Assembly (NCBI RefSeq): GCF_900109135.1
Contig: NZ_FNYT01000018.1
Span: 1 to 61,071 of the forward strand
Reading direction: 5' to 3'
From: Trichococcus ilyis
Lineage (GTDB): Bacteria; Bacillota; Bacilli; Lactobacillales; Aerococcaceae
Length of the DNA: 61,071 bases
Shown: positions 1 to 11,150 of the stretch, piece after piece
Layout of the letters: every line of letters starts with the position of its first letter
How positions within the stretch are numbered: the first letter of the stretch is position 1
Position numbers and translations under genes: made by a program
The notes under the pieces: generated by a model
Told to the model about the DNA's origin: nothing
What the model saw: only the letters and a program-made list of their open reading frames with translations
Database searches by the model: none

Positions 1-129
1 GGGACTGGGAAAAAAGCCACTTCTTATAATAATTTTTAAATCTGATTAGTTAAAAACACCGTCATATCAAGGATTAATTTTCCAAGATATGACGGTGTTT
101 TCTAATTTAGTTAGTTATTTCCCAGCCCC
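1..129. repeat. 129-bp inverted-end repeat element, copy 1
   Basis: This copy matches the element at 53775-53903 with one mismatch that I can see (t/g at position 36 of the element). The ends are inverted (GGGACTGGGAAA on the left, TTTCCCAGCCCC on the right), and the middle holds a second palindrome (AACACCGTCATATC / GATATGACGGTGTT). It has no ORF. The left end coincides with the window edge, so it may extend further. It could be a MITE-like element, or a terminator hairpin with an inserted palindrome; I cannot tell which. Confidence 0.8.
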
Positions 130-188
130 TCAAAAAAGCTTCATCTCTCCGAATAAAGTTTCAACAAAACACTTGACTGGAGGTAAGA

Positions 189-219
189 AAGAGGCTGGGA
201 GTTTCGTCCCAGCCTCTTC
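189..219 (-). terminator. Rho-independent terminator after msrA
   Basis: A GC-rich hairpin (arms GAGGCTGGGA and TCCCAGCCTC) lies about 30 nt past the msrA stop and is followed on the minus strand by a T-rich stretch. The arm sequence resembles the ends of the neighbouring 129-bp repeat. Confidence 0.8.
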
Positions 220-245
220 TTTATACAGTTGTTTCGAGAAGCATT

Positions 246-785
246 CTACTTTTTCCAATGCGCTTCGATATAGGAATCTCTGCCTGAATGGGAGCGATAA
301 CCATGGTAATGCGCACTGCTTTTTTTGTAGAAATCCTGATGATATTCTTCTGCAGCATAGAACGGTTGCGCCGGCTCGATGGACGTCACAATCGGTTTCG
401 TGAATTTCCCGCTGTTCTGCAGCGCTTGTTTTGACGCTTCTGCAATTTCTTTTTGTTCCGGTGTATGATAAAAAATGACCGGGCGGTAGGAAGTGCCGCG
501 ATCCACAAACTGGCCCATCGCATCAGTGGGATCGGTCTGCTGCCAATAGACCTCCACCAAATCTTTGTACGGGAAGATCGTCGGGTCAAAAGTGATCTGA
601 ACGGCTTCCGTATGCCCAGTTGTGCCGGAGCAGACTTCTTCGTAGGTAGGATTTTCTGTATGGCCACCCGTGTAGCCGGATATGACGGATTTGATGCCCG
701 GAAGACTATCGAACGGCTTCACCATGCACCAGAAACAACCTCCGGCAAAGGTGGCTTTTTCCAATTTGGATTCTGTCACTGTCAT
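246..785 (-). CDS. msrA: Peptide-methionine (S)-S-oxide reductase MsrA
   Basis: MsrA reduces methionine-S-sulfoxide in proteins and free methionine with thioredoxin as electron donor, in the cytoplasm. The family signature GGCFWC is at about residues 15-20, with Cys17 as the catalytic nucleophile. The body follows the usual MsrA pattern ([19 protein letters not shown], then YRPVIFYH), and the ~179-residue length is normal. The reading frame is open upstream to 833, but AAAGGA lies just before an ATG-ATG pair, so I start at the second ATG (785). A GTG at 779 has even better spacing and is a real alternative. It lies 77 nt downstream of serS on the same strand and may be co-transcribed with it. 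There is no fused MsrB domain. Confidence 0.93.
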   Translation of the reverse strand: MTVTESKLEKATFAGGCFWCMVKPFDSLPGIKSVISGYTGGHTENPTYEEVCSGTTGHTEAVQITFDPTIFPYKDLVEVYWQQTDPTDAMGQFVDRGTSYRPVIFYHTPEQKEIAEASKQALQNSGKFTKPIVTSIEPAQPFYAAEEYHQDFYKKSSAHYHGYRSHSGRDSYIEAHWKK

Positions 786-862
786 CATTCCTTTCGTCTG
801 CATTTTCGTCTGAAATGATTGTATCATACGCACAGATGCCTGCTCGCATATCTTGCTTGCGA

Positions 863-2164
863 TCAGCGTTTGTTGCTTGCGTTTTCTTTGGTTATTTTTG
901 TGATGCCGCCCATGTATGGCACAAGTGCATCCGGAATCGTAACGGAGCCATCTTCGTTTTGATAATTTTCCAGAATGGCAGTCACGGTGCGGCCGACAGC
1001 CAGACCCGAACCATTGAGCGTGTGCACGAAGTCAAGTTTCCCGGTTTCTTCATTGCGGTAACGGATTTTTGCGCGACGGGCCTGGAAGGCTTCCGTATTT
1101 GAACAAGAGCTGATTTCCCGGAAAGTATCCTGAGCGGGAATCCAGACTTCTATGTCGTACGTTTTGGCTGCAGAGAAGCCCATATCACCTGTACACAGTG
1201 TGATGGTGCGGTGCGGCAGGTTCAATCCCCGCAGTACGGCTTCCGCATCATCCGTCATTTTTTCCAACTCTTCATAGGAAGTTTCCGGCTTGCTGAATTT
1301 CACCATCTCCACTTTATGGAACTGGTGCATCCTGATCAAACCTCTCGTGTCGCGGCCTGCGCTTCCGGCTTCCGAACGGAAAGACGGGCTCATCGCCGTG
1401 AAGTAGACCGGCAGATCGGCTTCATTCATGATTTCGTCGCGGTAGTAGTTCGTCAAAGGAACTTCCGCTGTGGGGATCAGCGTGAAGTTGCGCTCATCCG
1501 TCAACTGGAAAACATCCTCCTTGAATTTAGGGAATTGCCCCGTACCGAACATGGAGGCTTCGTTCGCCATATAGGGAGGGATGACCTCGGTATAACCGTG
1601 CTCTTCGGTATGCAAGTCCAGCATATAGTTGTAGCAAGCGCGTTCCAGACGGGCTCCTAGGCCTTTGTAAAAGACAAAACGGCTGCCGGTCACTTTAGCG
1701 CCGCGTTCGAAGTCCAGGATATCCAGTGCTTCCGCAATATCGTAATGGGCTTTCGGTTCGAAATCGAAAGCGCGCGGTGTTCCCCATCTTCTTACTTCCA
1801 CATTCTCCTCTTCATCGGCACCGATCGGAACGGAGGCATGCGGCAAATTAGGCAATCTTGTCGCGATAAACGTCGTCTTTTCCTCAATTTCATTCAGTTC
1901 TTCATCCAAGGCTTTGATTTTGTCGCCGACTTCCTTCATTTCAGCAATCTTGTCGTCCGCATTCTCTTTGTTGCGTTTCAATTGCGCAATTTCCTGCGAA
2001 ACGCCGTTGCGGTATTGCTTCAGGTTTTCGGTCTCAACAATCTTCTCTCTTCTTTGGGCATCCAATTCCTTGAATGTCGCCAACTCTTCCGTCTTCACTC
2101 CACGCGCAGCCAACTTCTCCGCAGTGGCTTCGAATTCGTCCCTCAATAATTTTACATCCAACAT
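863..2164 (-). CDS. serS: Seryl-tRNA synthetase
   Basis: SerS charges tRNA-Ser, and also tRNA-Sec where present, with serine. The 433-residue protein has the N-terminal coiled-coil arm (roughly residues 25-105, rich in K/E heptads) that grips the long variable arm of tRNA-Ser. A class II catalytic core follows, with motif 2 around [15 protein letters not shown] and motif 3 around [16 protein letters not shown]. It starts at ATG 2164 behind a clear TGAGGAGGA ribosome site. Expression is controlled by the serine T-box leader directly upstream, so the gene should be induced when uncharged tRNA-Ser accumulates. Confidence 0.97.
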   Translation of the reverse strand: MLDVKLLRDEFEATAEKLAARGVKTEELATFKELDAQRREKIVETENLKQYRNGVSQEIAQLKRNKENADDKIAEMKEVGDKIKALDEELNEIEEKTTFIATRLPNLPHASVPIGADEEENVEVRRWGTPRAFDFEPKAHYDIAEALDILDFERGAKVTGSRFVFYKGLGARLERACYNYMLDLHTEEHGYTEVIPPYMANEASMFGTGQFPKFKEDVFQLTDERNFTLIPTAEVPLTNYYRDEIMNEADLPVYFTAMSPSFRSEAGSAGRDTRGLIRMHQFHKVEMVKFSKPETSYEELEKMTDDAEAVLRGLNLPHRTITLCTGDMGFSAAKTYDIEVWIPAQDTFREISSCSNTEAFQARRAKIRYRNEETGKLDFVHTLNGSGLAVGRTVTAILENYQNEDGSVTIPDALVPYMGGITKITKENASNKR

Positions 2165-2185
2165 GTGCTTTCCTCCTCAGTATCT

Positions 2186-2472
2186 GTACAAAAATAGCCA
2201 CTCCATCCCTAGAACAATCTGGGACGAAATGGCTTTAACGTTCGCGGTACCACCCAACTTCAGCCAGCCTCGACCGGACTGACTGCGCTTCATTGCGTTA
2301 ACGGACGGATCCGGAACAATTTAGTCAATTTCTTGTTTTCATTGTTCGCTTCATGTGGGGATTCGACAGGTGAAGGGTCAGTTTTCACCGAACCACTGAC
2401 TCTCTGGGGCGCTTCACATTACCTACTGTTCACATGCATGGCTTTATCTATTCAATTGGCTTATGATCCGAT
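2186..2472 (-). promoter_or_regulatory. Serine-specific T-box leader of serS
   Basis: On the minus strand the leader contains the T-box core AAGTTGGGTGGTACCGCGAA (2260-2241), which pairs with the tRNA acceptor end. A terminator hairpin follows (2190-2236, arms AGCCA...GGGA and TCCC...TGGCT, then a T-run). An upstream Stem I region carries AGTAGGT-type and AGAGAGTC-type elements. A TCC triplet at 2361-2359 sits where the specifier loop is expected and encodes serine, matching the downstream gene. Uncharged tRNA-Ser would stabilise the antiterminator and let serS be transcribed. Confidence 0.93.
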
Positions 2473-2478
2473 AGCTTC

Positions 2479-2507
2479 ATTTTACTGAAGAAAGCCCGCG
2501 CTGTCAA
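2479..2507 (-). promoter_or_regulatory. SigA promoter of serS
   Basis: TTGACA (2507-2502), a 17-nt spacer, then TAAAAT (2484-2479) on the minus strand. This places the transcript start near 2472, at the beginning of the T-box leader. Confidence 0.8.
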
Positions 2508-2534
2508 TCAAACAAGCGGCTCCGCCATTTCGGA

Positions 2535-3878
2535 TCAGTCGAAAAACCCTCCAACAAAATCGGACACGGCTTGCCAAGCTTTTCCGAACAAGTCTGCAAC
2601 AACACGGCCGCCGCGGACAAAGATATTGGCCTTCTCAACGCTGCTGGCAACTGCGACTTTGGCGTCCTCGGAAGTCGTTCCGTCCAGGTACCCCAATTCG
2701 TCGCCTTCGACCGTCACTGCAACGGTTCCGACTTCTGTGCCTTTTTCGATCGGCGCTTCGATTTCGCCGTCTTCGTTCAGGCTCTCTTCAGCCGGCGTGA
2801 AAACAGTTGTGAGCGCCAACTCTTCTGCGCCTTTTTCAGTAACGGTCACAAGGTCCTCGCTGTAGACGAGCCCGACTTCCGTTTGTTTCCCTTTGGCTAC
2901 AGCAATCGGTTCTTGCGTGGACACTGCATCGCCTTTCGCCGCCACCGTCGTCTTCTCGAAGGTGGAGAAGGCGTAGTCCATCAGACGTCCAGTCTCCTTA
3001 AAGCGCTTGGTGCTCTCATCCGCACCGATTACCACGGTGATGATCCGCATATCATCCTGGACTGCAGTCCCTGTGAAGGAAGCACCGGATTCAAGCGTTG
3101 TACCGGTCTTCAGGCCATCCACGCCTTCACGGTAATAGAACATGCCAGGCAACATCAAGTTATAGCTGTGCATCATGATTTCATCGGATGTCCCCGCTTG
3201 GAAAGTCATTTCCGGAACGGCAGTCGTTTCCAGAACTTCAGGGTAATCATCGATCAGATGATCCGCAACCATCGCTACCCCGCGCGCCGTCATTTTGTTG
3301 TATCCGTCGGCCGAAGCACCTGGATAAAGATGGTCTTCCGGCATATCGCTGTTCGACAAGCCGGTGGCGTTATAAAGTTCATAATTCTCTACGCCCCACT
3401 CATCAAGCTGGGCCTTCATCAGATCGACAAATTTTGCTTCCGATCCAGCCAAAGCTTCCGCCAAAGCAATCGTCGCGCCGTTTGCGGAATAAATCAATGC
3501 GGCTTGATACAATTCTTCGACGGAATACGTGATGTCCTGACGCAAAGGCACATTGGAAAAATTATAGTTCTGGCTGACTGCATAGACATAATCACTGACG
3601 GTGATTTGCTTGTCCCAAGTTAATTTTCCTTCCTCAATCGCTTCCAGAATCAAGTAGATGCTCAGCATCTTAGTCATTGAGGCGATGCCCAACGCTTCTT
3701 CCCCGTTTTGGTTCACAAGCACTTTATCTGTTTCGTCTTCGATCACGAATGCGGCTTTCGCATCGACAGAAGGTTGTTCGGCAGCCAAAGCAACCGGTGC
3801 GGCAAACAGGCTGTTCACCAATACCGCAGTCGCCGATAGTGTTCCCATAATCATTTTTCTGTTTTTTATCGTTATCAT
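2535..3878 (-). CDS. dacA: D-alanyl-D-alanine carboxypeptidase (PBP5/DacA type)
   Basis: This low-molecular-weight penicillin-binding protein trims the terminal D-Ala from peptidoglycan stem peptides outside the membrane. The 447 residues begin with a signal peptide ending near AxA at about residue 33. The serine-peptidase motifs follow: SMTK at residues 67-70 (catalytic Ser67, Lys70), SAN in YSANGAT, and KTG in DGLKTGTT. The C-terminal third holds the beta-rich PBP5 domain, and the protein ends in an amphipathic helix (KAWQAVSDFVGGFFD) typical of membrane anchoring. The ATG at 3878 follows TTGGAGAT. A terminator separates it from the upstream kinase gene, and a possible promoter (TTGTCT-N17-TAACAT) lies between, so it may be transcribed on its own. 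Confidence 0.95.
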   Translation of the reverse strand: MITIKNRKMIMGTLSATAVLVNSLFAAPVALAAEQPSVDAKAAFVIEDETDKVLVNQNGEEALGIASMTKMLSIYLILEAIEEGKLTWDKQITVSDYVYAVSQNYNFSNVPLRQDITYSVEELYQAALIYSANGATIALAEALAGSEAKFVDLMKAQLDEWGVENYELYNATGLSNSDMPEDHLYPGASADGYNKMTARGVAMVADHLIDDYPEVLETTAVPEMTFQAGTSDEIMMHSYNLMLPGMFYYREGVDGLKTGTTLESGASFTGTAVQDDMRIITVVIGADESTKRFKETGRLMDYAFSTFEKTTVAAKGDAVSTQEPIAVAKGKQTEVGLVYSEDLVTVTEKGAEELALTTVFTPAEESLNEDGEIEAPIEKGTEVGTVAVTVEGDELGYLDGTTSEDAKVAVASSVEKANIFVRGGRVVADLFGKAWQAVSDFVGGFFD

Positions 3879-3960
3879 TGTTTGTAATTATCTCCAATCA
3901 GTCATTTCGTTCGGTTCATATACCCTTCTATGTTAGCGGAAATGCCCTAAAAAGACAACC

Positions 3961-3996
3961 AAAAAAAGGAGCGGGCACACGAAGCACACGCTCCTT
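3961..3996 (-). terminator. Terminator after the histidine kinase gene
   Basis: Minus-strand hairpin AGGAGCG...CGCTCCT followed by seven T residues. It overlaps the 3' end of the kinase gene and precedes the dacA promoter region. Confidence 0.8.
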
Positions 3997-5134
3997 ATTC
4001 CTTCACATCCGGAGTCTGTTTCAAAGGGAGACGCAGGACGAATTTGGTTTCCGCCTCATCCGACTCCGCATAGATATACCCGCCATGAAGCGTGATGATG
4101 CTTTGGGCGATCGCCAAGCCCAGCCCGGTGCCGCCGGTTTCCTTCGAACGCGAATTTTCCACCCGATAAAAGCGTCCGAACAACTCCTGCAGCGCGTCTT
4201 CAGGGATGCGTTCGCCGTTGTTTTTCACGGCAACGATCACTTCCGAACCCACTTTTTCCGCCTCGATGCGCACCCAGGTGCCGCCATGCGCATACTTCAG
4301 GGCATTGGAGATCAGGTTGTTGAAGACACGGGCCATTTTGTCGACATCCATTTCGATCATCAGCGGCTCTGTCTTCATGATCACTTCAATCTCCATCCGG
4401 CGTTTGCGCGACTCCAATTCATAATCCGCGACGATCTGTTCCAGGAAGTTGCCGATGTTGATCATCTTCAGCAGGAGCGGGGTCGTCGGTTGCCGGACTT
4501 TGGTGTATTCGAAGAGGTCATCAACGAGCACCTTCATCTGCAGCGCTTTCGTATAGGCGATATGGATATACCGCAAGGCATCCTCTTCACTGGCGAATTG
4601 CTTATCTTCTATCAACCCCAGATAGCCGATGATGGAAGTCAAAGGCGTGCGGATATCATGACTGACATTCGTGATCAGTTCATCCTTTGACTGCTCGATT
4701 TTGCGTTCCTCTTCCATGGCTTGGACCGTGCTTTCCACCAGCGTATTGATGCTGTCGACAACATCGACATAGCTGCCGGCATTGTTCGCATCGATCCGGT
4801 GATCGAAATGGCCCGCTGCGATATAATGCAGCTCGTCCAGGATATGCGTCAGCTGCATCTGTTTGTATCTCCGGATCAGCCGCCAACCGGTGAAGATGGC
4901 CGCAAAAACTGCCGCTATCCATTGGAAAACATCGTCATAGATGGTCAGAAAGGCATCGACCACCATAACGAAGCGCCGCAAAGAAGGGATCTCCCTCAGA
5001 ATCGACGGCGGCGCCGAAACCAGCCGGCTGAACATCAGCTCCATCCCAATGTAGAGCAGATAGACGATGGCCAGCGTCAAGGCTCCTTCAAAAACAAGTT
5101 CACTCAGTTCTTTTTTCTTCAATTTGTTGAACAA
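3995..5134 (-). CDS. Sensor histidine kinase, VanS-like
   Basis: A membrane-bound two-component sensor of 379 residues. Two membrane segments are visible (about residues 15-36 and 69-84) around a short ~30-residue external loop, so any external sensing domain is very small. A HAMP-like linker follows (HFDHRIDANNAG region). The phospho-acceptor is His159 in SHDIRTPLTS, and the HATPase core has the N box (NLISNALKYAHGG) and G boxes (GTGLGLAIAQ). It lies 55 nt after its response regulator and is followed by a D,D-carboxypeptidase gene. Its architecture resembles VanS-type kinases, but no vanH/A/X genes are here, so cell-wall sensing is inferred and vancomycin resistance is not implied. Confidence 0.9.
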   Translation of the reverse strand: MFNKLKKKELSELVFEGALTLAIVYLLYIGMELMFSRLVSAPPSILREIPSLRRFVMVVDAFLTIYDDVFQWIAAVFAAIFTGWRLIRRYKQMQLTHILDELHYIAAGHFDHRIDANNAGSYVDVVDSINTLVESTVQAMEEERKIEQSKDELITNVSHDIRTPLTSIIGYLGLIEDKQFASEEDALRYIHIAYTKALQMKVLVDDLFEYTKVRQPTTPLLLKMINIGNFLEQIVADYELESRKRRMEIEVIMKTEPLMIEMDVDKMARVFNNLISNALKYAHGGTWVRIEAEKVGSEVIVAVKNNGERIPEDALQELFGRFYRVENSRSKETGGTGLGLAIAQSIITLHGGYIYAESDEAETKFVLRLPLKQTPDVKE

Positions 5135-5189
5135 TCAGGCACCTCCCGATTCAACTGATTTTATCAGGCTATCCGACATGCAGTACTGC

Positions 5190-5882
5190 CTACTCGCCGA
5201 TTTTATAGCCCACACCCCAAACGGTCTGGATGACTTTCTCGCCGCCTGTAGCCTCTTCAATTTTATCGCGAAGATGGCTCACGTGGACCATCACGGTTTT
5301 GGCGGATACGATGCTCTCCTGTTGCCACACGCGCTCAAAGATCTCATCGGCACTGAAGACGCGGTTCGGATGGCTCGCCAACAAATGCAGGATGCCGAAT
5401 TCCAGTGCAGTCAACTGGATGCTCTTTCCGTTCAGCGTCTTCACTTCATGGGAATCTTTTTTGATGATCAGCGGGCCGATTTCGATCGAATCCACTTCTG
5501 CGGCATCTGCCTGCATTGTGGTCCGGCGCAAAAGCGATTTGATGCGCGCCATCACTTCCAGCGGGTTGAACGGCTTGGAGACATAGTCGTCCGCGCCTGT
5601 CGTTAAACCTTGGATTTTGTCCATGTCCGTGGACTTTGCGCTCAGCATCAGGATCGGGATTGGATTATTCTGTTCCCGCAGCTCCTTCACGACCGATATC
5701 CCATCCTTCTTCGGCATCATCACATCCAGAATGATCAGTTGGATGTCCGGATTCTCTTCGAGCTTCCGGAAGGCATCGGTGCCGTCGTAGGCTTTTATCG
5801 GATCGTACCCTTCATTTTTGCAGTAGATGCTCAATAAATCAACGATTTCCCTGTCGTCATCGACGATCAATAGTTTGTTCAT
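5190..5882 (-). CDS. OmpR/VanR-family response regulator
   Basis: A DNA-binding response regulator of about 230 residues. The receiver domain has the acidic pocket (IVDDDRE at residues 6-12), the phospho-acceptor Asp53 in LIILDVMMPKKDG, and the conserved MLSAKSTD lysine segment. A winged-helix Trans_reg_C domain follows (HLLASHPNRVFSADEIFERVW, then RDKIEE...IQTVWGVGYKIG). An upstream in-frame ATG at 5912 exists, but GGAAAGG is correctly spaced only for the ATG at 5882, which gives the normal MNKLLIVDDD start. It is the first gene of the pair with the VanS-like kinase and presumably regulates wall-related genes, perhaps including dacA. Confidence 0.93.
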   Translation of the reverse strand: MNKLLIVDDDREIVDLLSIYCKNEGYDPIKAYDGTDAFRKLEENPDIQLIILDVMMPKKDGISVVKELREQNNPIPILMLSAKSTDMDKIQGLTTGADDYVSKPFNPLEVMARIKSLLRRTTMQADAAEVDSIEIGPLIIKKDSHEVKTLNGKSIQLTALEFGILHLLASHPNRVFSADEIFERVWQQESIVSAKTVMVHVSHLRDKIEEATGGEKVIQTVWGVGYKIGE

Positions 5883-6017
5883 ATCAGGACAGCCCTTTCC
5901 AATAAGATGCATATTTTTGTCTATCGTACCAAAATTTGTTAAATTTTTGCTTAAGGAAACCTAAAGAAATTCCGCTTTAATTATAGCAGAAAGCCCCACC
6001 AAACCGCGACCATAAGA

Positions 6018-6054
6018 AAAAAATGCCCGGGAACAAGGTCCCGGACATTTTGAG
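6018..6054 (-). terminator. Terminator after guaB
   Basis: Minus-strand hairpin GTCCGGGACC / GGTCCCGGGC with a short loop, followed by ATTTTTTT. It lies just past the guaB stop. Confidence 0.9.
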
Positions 6055-6061
6055 GCTGTGT

Positions 6062-7564
<1,503 letters not shown>

Positions 7565-7590
7565 TTATTTGTGCTGATTTTTTATCATCT

Positions 7591-7707
7591 AAATTACCAC
7601 CACGGACAACCTACGTCAAGCGCAAACGGCCCTTTATCATCCAATTCTCATATATCCCAAACTTTATCGAATGCTGCGCTTAAACCCGCAGTTAAACGTT
7701 CGGAAAT
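7591..7707 (-). promoter_or_regulatory. guaB promoter with upstream PurBox-like site
   Basis: TTGACG (7619-7614), a 17-nt spacer and TAATTT (7596-7591) form a reasonable SigA promoter. Upstream, minus-strand ATTTCCGAACGTT at 7707-7695 matches the lactococcal PurBox AWWWCCGAACWWT at 12 of 13 positions. Its distance from the inferred start (~-117) is longer than the -76 reported for Lactococcus, so either another promoter is used or the effect is weak. Confidence 0.55.
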
Positions 7708-7767
7708 TAAGCGTATTTCTTTTCGCTCCGCCTGTTTTGTCGGAATTTTCCACTTATATACGAAAAT

Positions 7768-7802
7768 AGCCGAGATGCAATTTATCTGTTTGCTTCTCGG
7801 CT
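7768..7802 (-). terminator. Terminator after the DUF1129 gene
   Basis: Minus-strand hairpin with arms GCCGAGAAGCA and TGCATCTCGGC, followed by TATTTT, about 20 nt past the DUF1129 stop. Confidence 0.8.
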
Positions 7803-7818
7803 TTCCGCCTTCTACGGC

Positions 7819-8505
7819 CTAAAAAATGCCGCCCATGATATGATATTTTTTCTTCAGATAGATTTTCGCCGCAAAGGCTACAGCACCGATTGCAATGTAG
7901 GCAAATGCAGGCATCGCTACGTTGATACTTGCCGGAATGAACATCATCGATGCGGTCATGATCAGCATCCAGGACAGCATCGCGCCAGTCGTGGCGAGAA
8001 TGTACTTGCCAAAACCTTTTTCCCCTTTTGGTGCATCCGGATTCGGTGTGTATTTGGAAATGACCAGCATCGTAATGCCGCCGACAAGGAAGTTCAGGAT
8101 CAAGCTGATCAACCCCATGCCGATAACCCCTTCTTCGCTGTTCGTCAACAAAGACACGCCTGAAATCAGCGCAAAAATAGCCCCCAACAGCAATCCGCCG
8201 TCCATGGCAATCAGTAAGTCAGATGAGCGCACACTTACTTCGGCATCCGCCGGGTTGACAAGGATATTCGAAGCGCATTCCGAAACGGTTCCGTATAGTT
8301 GGCGGGCCGTCTTACCGGTTTTTTGGGCTTCCGCCAATTCCCTCATCATTTTGTTGTAAATTTCCTCTCTGCGCCCCTCTTCCAGGTTTGCAGCTCTCAA
8401 GGTTCTGTCCAGACCCAGCATGTATTGTTCATTTCTTTTTGTCAGACTCTGCCATAAGGCTTTGTTTTCGACCTTCAATTGTTCAACGCTCTTCGTTTCT
8501 TCCAA
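7819..8505 (-). CDS. DUF1129-family membrane protein
   Basis: A 228-residue protein of unknown function. The N-terminal ~100 residues are charged and helical (EELAEAQKTGKTARQLYGT segment). Four hydrophobic spans follow (about residues 100-118, 126-146, 168-190 and 195-212), and it ends in a basic tail (KIYLKKKYHIMGGIF). The pattern and its place next to ychF, DUF951 and parB match the DUF1129 family of Lactobacillales, which is often encoded in this neighbourhood. No catalytic motif is visible. ATG 8505 follows a GGAGG site. It is separated from upstream ychF by ~350 bp of palindromic repeats. Confidence 0.85.
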   Translation of the reverse strand: MEETKSVEQLKVENKALWQSLTKRNEQYMLGLDRTLRAANLEEGRREEIYNKMMRELAEAQKTGKTARQLYGTVSECASNILVNPADAEVSVRSSDLLIAMDGGLLLGAIFALISGVSLLTNSEEGVIGMGLISLILNFLVGGITMLVISKYTPNPDAPKGEKGFGKYILATTGAMLSWMLIMTASMMFIPASINVAMPAFAYIAIGAVAFAAKIYLKKKYHIMGGIF

Positions 8506-8575
8506 TGGTAAATCCTCCCTCGATTACATGCGGCATCCTTGTCAAACGTGTTTTGAATCCTTATAGCTGAGTTCT

Positions 8576-8672
8576 GATTCGCAGATACCACTGCCGTTTC
8601 CCACCAAGCGTAGTGAACAAAAGAGGTTCACTTCGCTTGGTGCTCCAACGTCCGGGTATCTAAACGCGAATC
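8576..8672. repeat. Long palindromic repeat, variant unit A
   Basis: Outer arms GATTCGCAGATACC and GGTATCTAAACGCGAATC flank an inner stem (CCACCAAGCG...CGCTTGGTG) with a loop around GTGAACAAAAGAGGTTCAC. The architecture and length match unit C just downstream, but both the arms and the core differ in sequence while the pairing is kept. Non-coding. Several such units fill the 8506-8861 gap between ychF and the DUF1129 gene. Confidence 0.75.
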
Positions 8673-8690
8673 ATCACATCCTAAACGTGT

Positions 8691-8733
8691 TCTGAATCCT
8701 AGAGTTCTCCGCCTAACGCTGTTCAGGATTCAT
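8691..8733. repeat. Short palindromic repeat, internally deleted unit B
   Basis: TTCTGAATCCT and AGGATTCA form the outer arms, and the TTCTCCGCCTAA core segment is shared with units C-F, but the inner stem-loop and right half of the core are missing. It looks like a deletion derivative of the ~98-bp palindrome. Confidence 0.6.
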
Positions 8734-8755
8734 CACACTCTCTTAGTCGAACTCT

Positions 8756-8853
8756 GAATCCCAGAAATCTCCGCCTAAGTTGACAAACACACACGGACAA
8801 AAAACGTCCGCTTTGTGCTTGTCCCCTTAGTGCTCGATTTCTACCCGGGATTC
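8756..8853. repeat. Long palindromic repeat, unit C
   Basis: A 98-bp imperfect palindrome. Outer arms are GAATCCCAGAAATC and GATTTCTACCCGGGATTC, middle arms are CCTAAG...CTTAG, and the inner hairpin is GGACAAAAAACGTCC with CACAC/TTTGTG arms. Near-identical copies lie at 27794-27891, 29857-29954 and 34042-34140. It sits 9 nt past the ychF stop, so it could act as a transcript-end structure. Confidence 0.85.
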
Positions 8854-8861
8854 ATCGTATC

Positions 8862-9962
<1,101 letters not shown>

Positions 9963-10012
9963 TTTTTCACACTCTTTCCAATTATATTGCTGTTATTTGT
10001 TCGTGCTGAGAC

Positions 10013-10231
10013 TTATTCGACAGTTTCTTCTGCCTTCCTCAGTACTTTTTTCATCTTCTTCTCGAATTCACGGCGCGGCATCATGACCATCTGTCCGCAT
10101 TTCAGGCATTTGATCCGGATGTCCATACCCATTCGGATGATTTCCCATGAGTTGTTTTTGCAAGGATGCGGTTTTTTCATTTCCACAACATCATGCAATC
10201 CATAATCTTGTTGTACCAAGGCTAGATGCAC
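10013..10231 (-). CDS. DUF951 family small zinc-ribbon-like protein
   Basis: A 72-residue protein with the DUF951 core DVVEMKKPHPC...WEIIRMGMDIRIKCLKCGQMVMMPRREF. The Cys pair CLKC with the upstream HPC resembles a small metal-binding ribbon. The family is nearly always encoded between ychF and parB in low-GC Gram-positives, and its function is unknown. The frame opens at GTG 10231, but the ribosome-site-like GAGGTG overlaps that codon, so a TTG about 12 nt further in (MVQQDYGLHD...) may be the real start. It is probably co-transcribed with ychF. Confidence 0.85.
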   Translation of the reverse strand: MHLALVQQDYGLHDVVEMKKPHPCKNNSWEIIRMGMDIRIKCLKCGQMVMMPRREFEKKMKKVLRKAEETVE

Positions 10232-10256
10232 CTCTTTCTGATGTCTTCGTCTTTGC

Positions 10257-11150
10257 TTAATCGTCCAGGGAAATTTCCAGGATATCCAGAATCCGGGTCA
10301 GGTCGGCTGGAGAAAGGTATTCGATCTCGATTTTGCCTTTTTCGCCTTTGCTGGATATCTGTACGGAGGTCCCGAACTTGTCCATCAAGCGTTCCTCGCT
10401 CTCTTTGATGTACACCGGCTTCGTTTCTTTTTTCTTCTTGGTTGTCTTTTTGGCGACGTCTCCAGGATTGTTCAGTTGTTGGACGAGCAATTCCAGATGC
10501 CGGACTGTGATCCCTTCTTCGGCAGCGCGTTTCGCCAATTCGCTGATCAACGATTCATCGTTCAGGCCTAAAAGCGTGCGGGCTTGCCCCATGGAGATCA
10601 CCCCTTCCTGCAGCATCACCTTGACGTCCTGCGGCAGATTCAACAGGCGCAGATGATTGGCGATGTACGGACGGCTCTTCCCTAATCTTTGGGCTACGTC
10701 CACTTGCGTAAGATTCAGCTTGTTCATCAAGGTTTGATAGCCTTCTGCCTCTTCCAGCGGAGTCAGGTCTTCCCGCTGCAGATTCTCCAGAATGGCGACT
10801 TCGATCATGGCCGTTTCGTCAAATTCCCGGACGATTGCCGGAATCGTTTTTTTGCCTGCCAAGCGGGACGCGCGGACGCGGCGTTCGCCTGCAATGATTT
10901 CATAGCCTTTCACACTGGATTGGCGTAGGATGACCGGTTGGATGACGCCGTTCAGTTTGATCGAGTCAGCCAATTCCCGCAAAGTTGAGTCATCGAAGGT
11001 TTTCCGCGGCTGATAAGGGTTGGGACGGATCTCATCCAATGGGATCTCCTGTACCGTTTCTGTTTTTTCATCGATCTTCTCGATATCCTCAAAGTTGCTG
11101 AAGAGCGCATCAATGCCGCGCCCTAACCCTTTGCTGTTTTTATTCGCCAT
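10257..11150 (-). CDS. parB: Chromosome partitioning protein ParB (Spo0J)
   Basis: ParB binds parS, spreads as a CTP-dependent clamp and works with ParA to segregate origins. The 297 residues start with KGLGRGIDALF, the conserved ParA-interacting N-terminus. The CTP-binding motifs follow (PNPYQPRKTF, then EIIAGERRVRASRLAG), then a helix-turn-helix (LTQVDVAQRLGKSRPYIANHLRLLNLP) and a basic linker (KKTTKKKKETK) before the C-terminal dimerisation region. It overlaps parA by 11 nt. The only perfect parS I found in the window is inside another gene at 49656-49671. A separate Noc paralogue is not present here. Confidence 0.96.
   Translation of the reverse strand: MANKNSKGLGRGIDALFSNFEDIEKIDEKTETVQEIPLDEIRPNPYQPRKTFDDSTLRELADSIKLNGVIQPVILRQSSVKGYEIIAGERRVRASRLAGKKTIPAIVREFDETAMIEVAILENLQREDLTPLEEAEGYQTLMNKLNLTQVDVAQRLGKSRPYIANHLRLLNLPQDVKVMLQEGVISMGQARTLLGLNDESLISELAKRAAEEGITVRHLELLVQQLNNPGDVAKKTTKKKKETKPVYIKESEERLMDKFGTSVQISSKGEKGKIEIEYLSPADLTRILDILEISLDD

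Noticed and set aside
3910-3930. CCGAAC motif in the dacA leader (reading GAACCGAACGAAAT) as a PurBox
   Set aside because: The flanking bases fit the AWWWCCGAACWWT consensus poorly, and dacA has no purine role; likely chance.
3995-5882. Vancomycin-resistance locus
   Set aside because: The two-component pair resembles VanRS, but no VanH, VanA/B-type ligase or VanX is encoded nearby.
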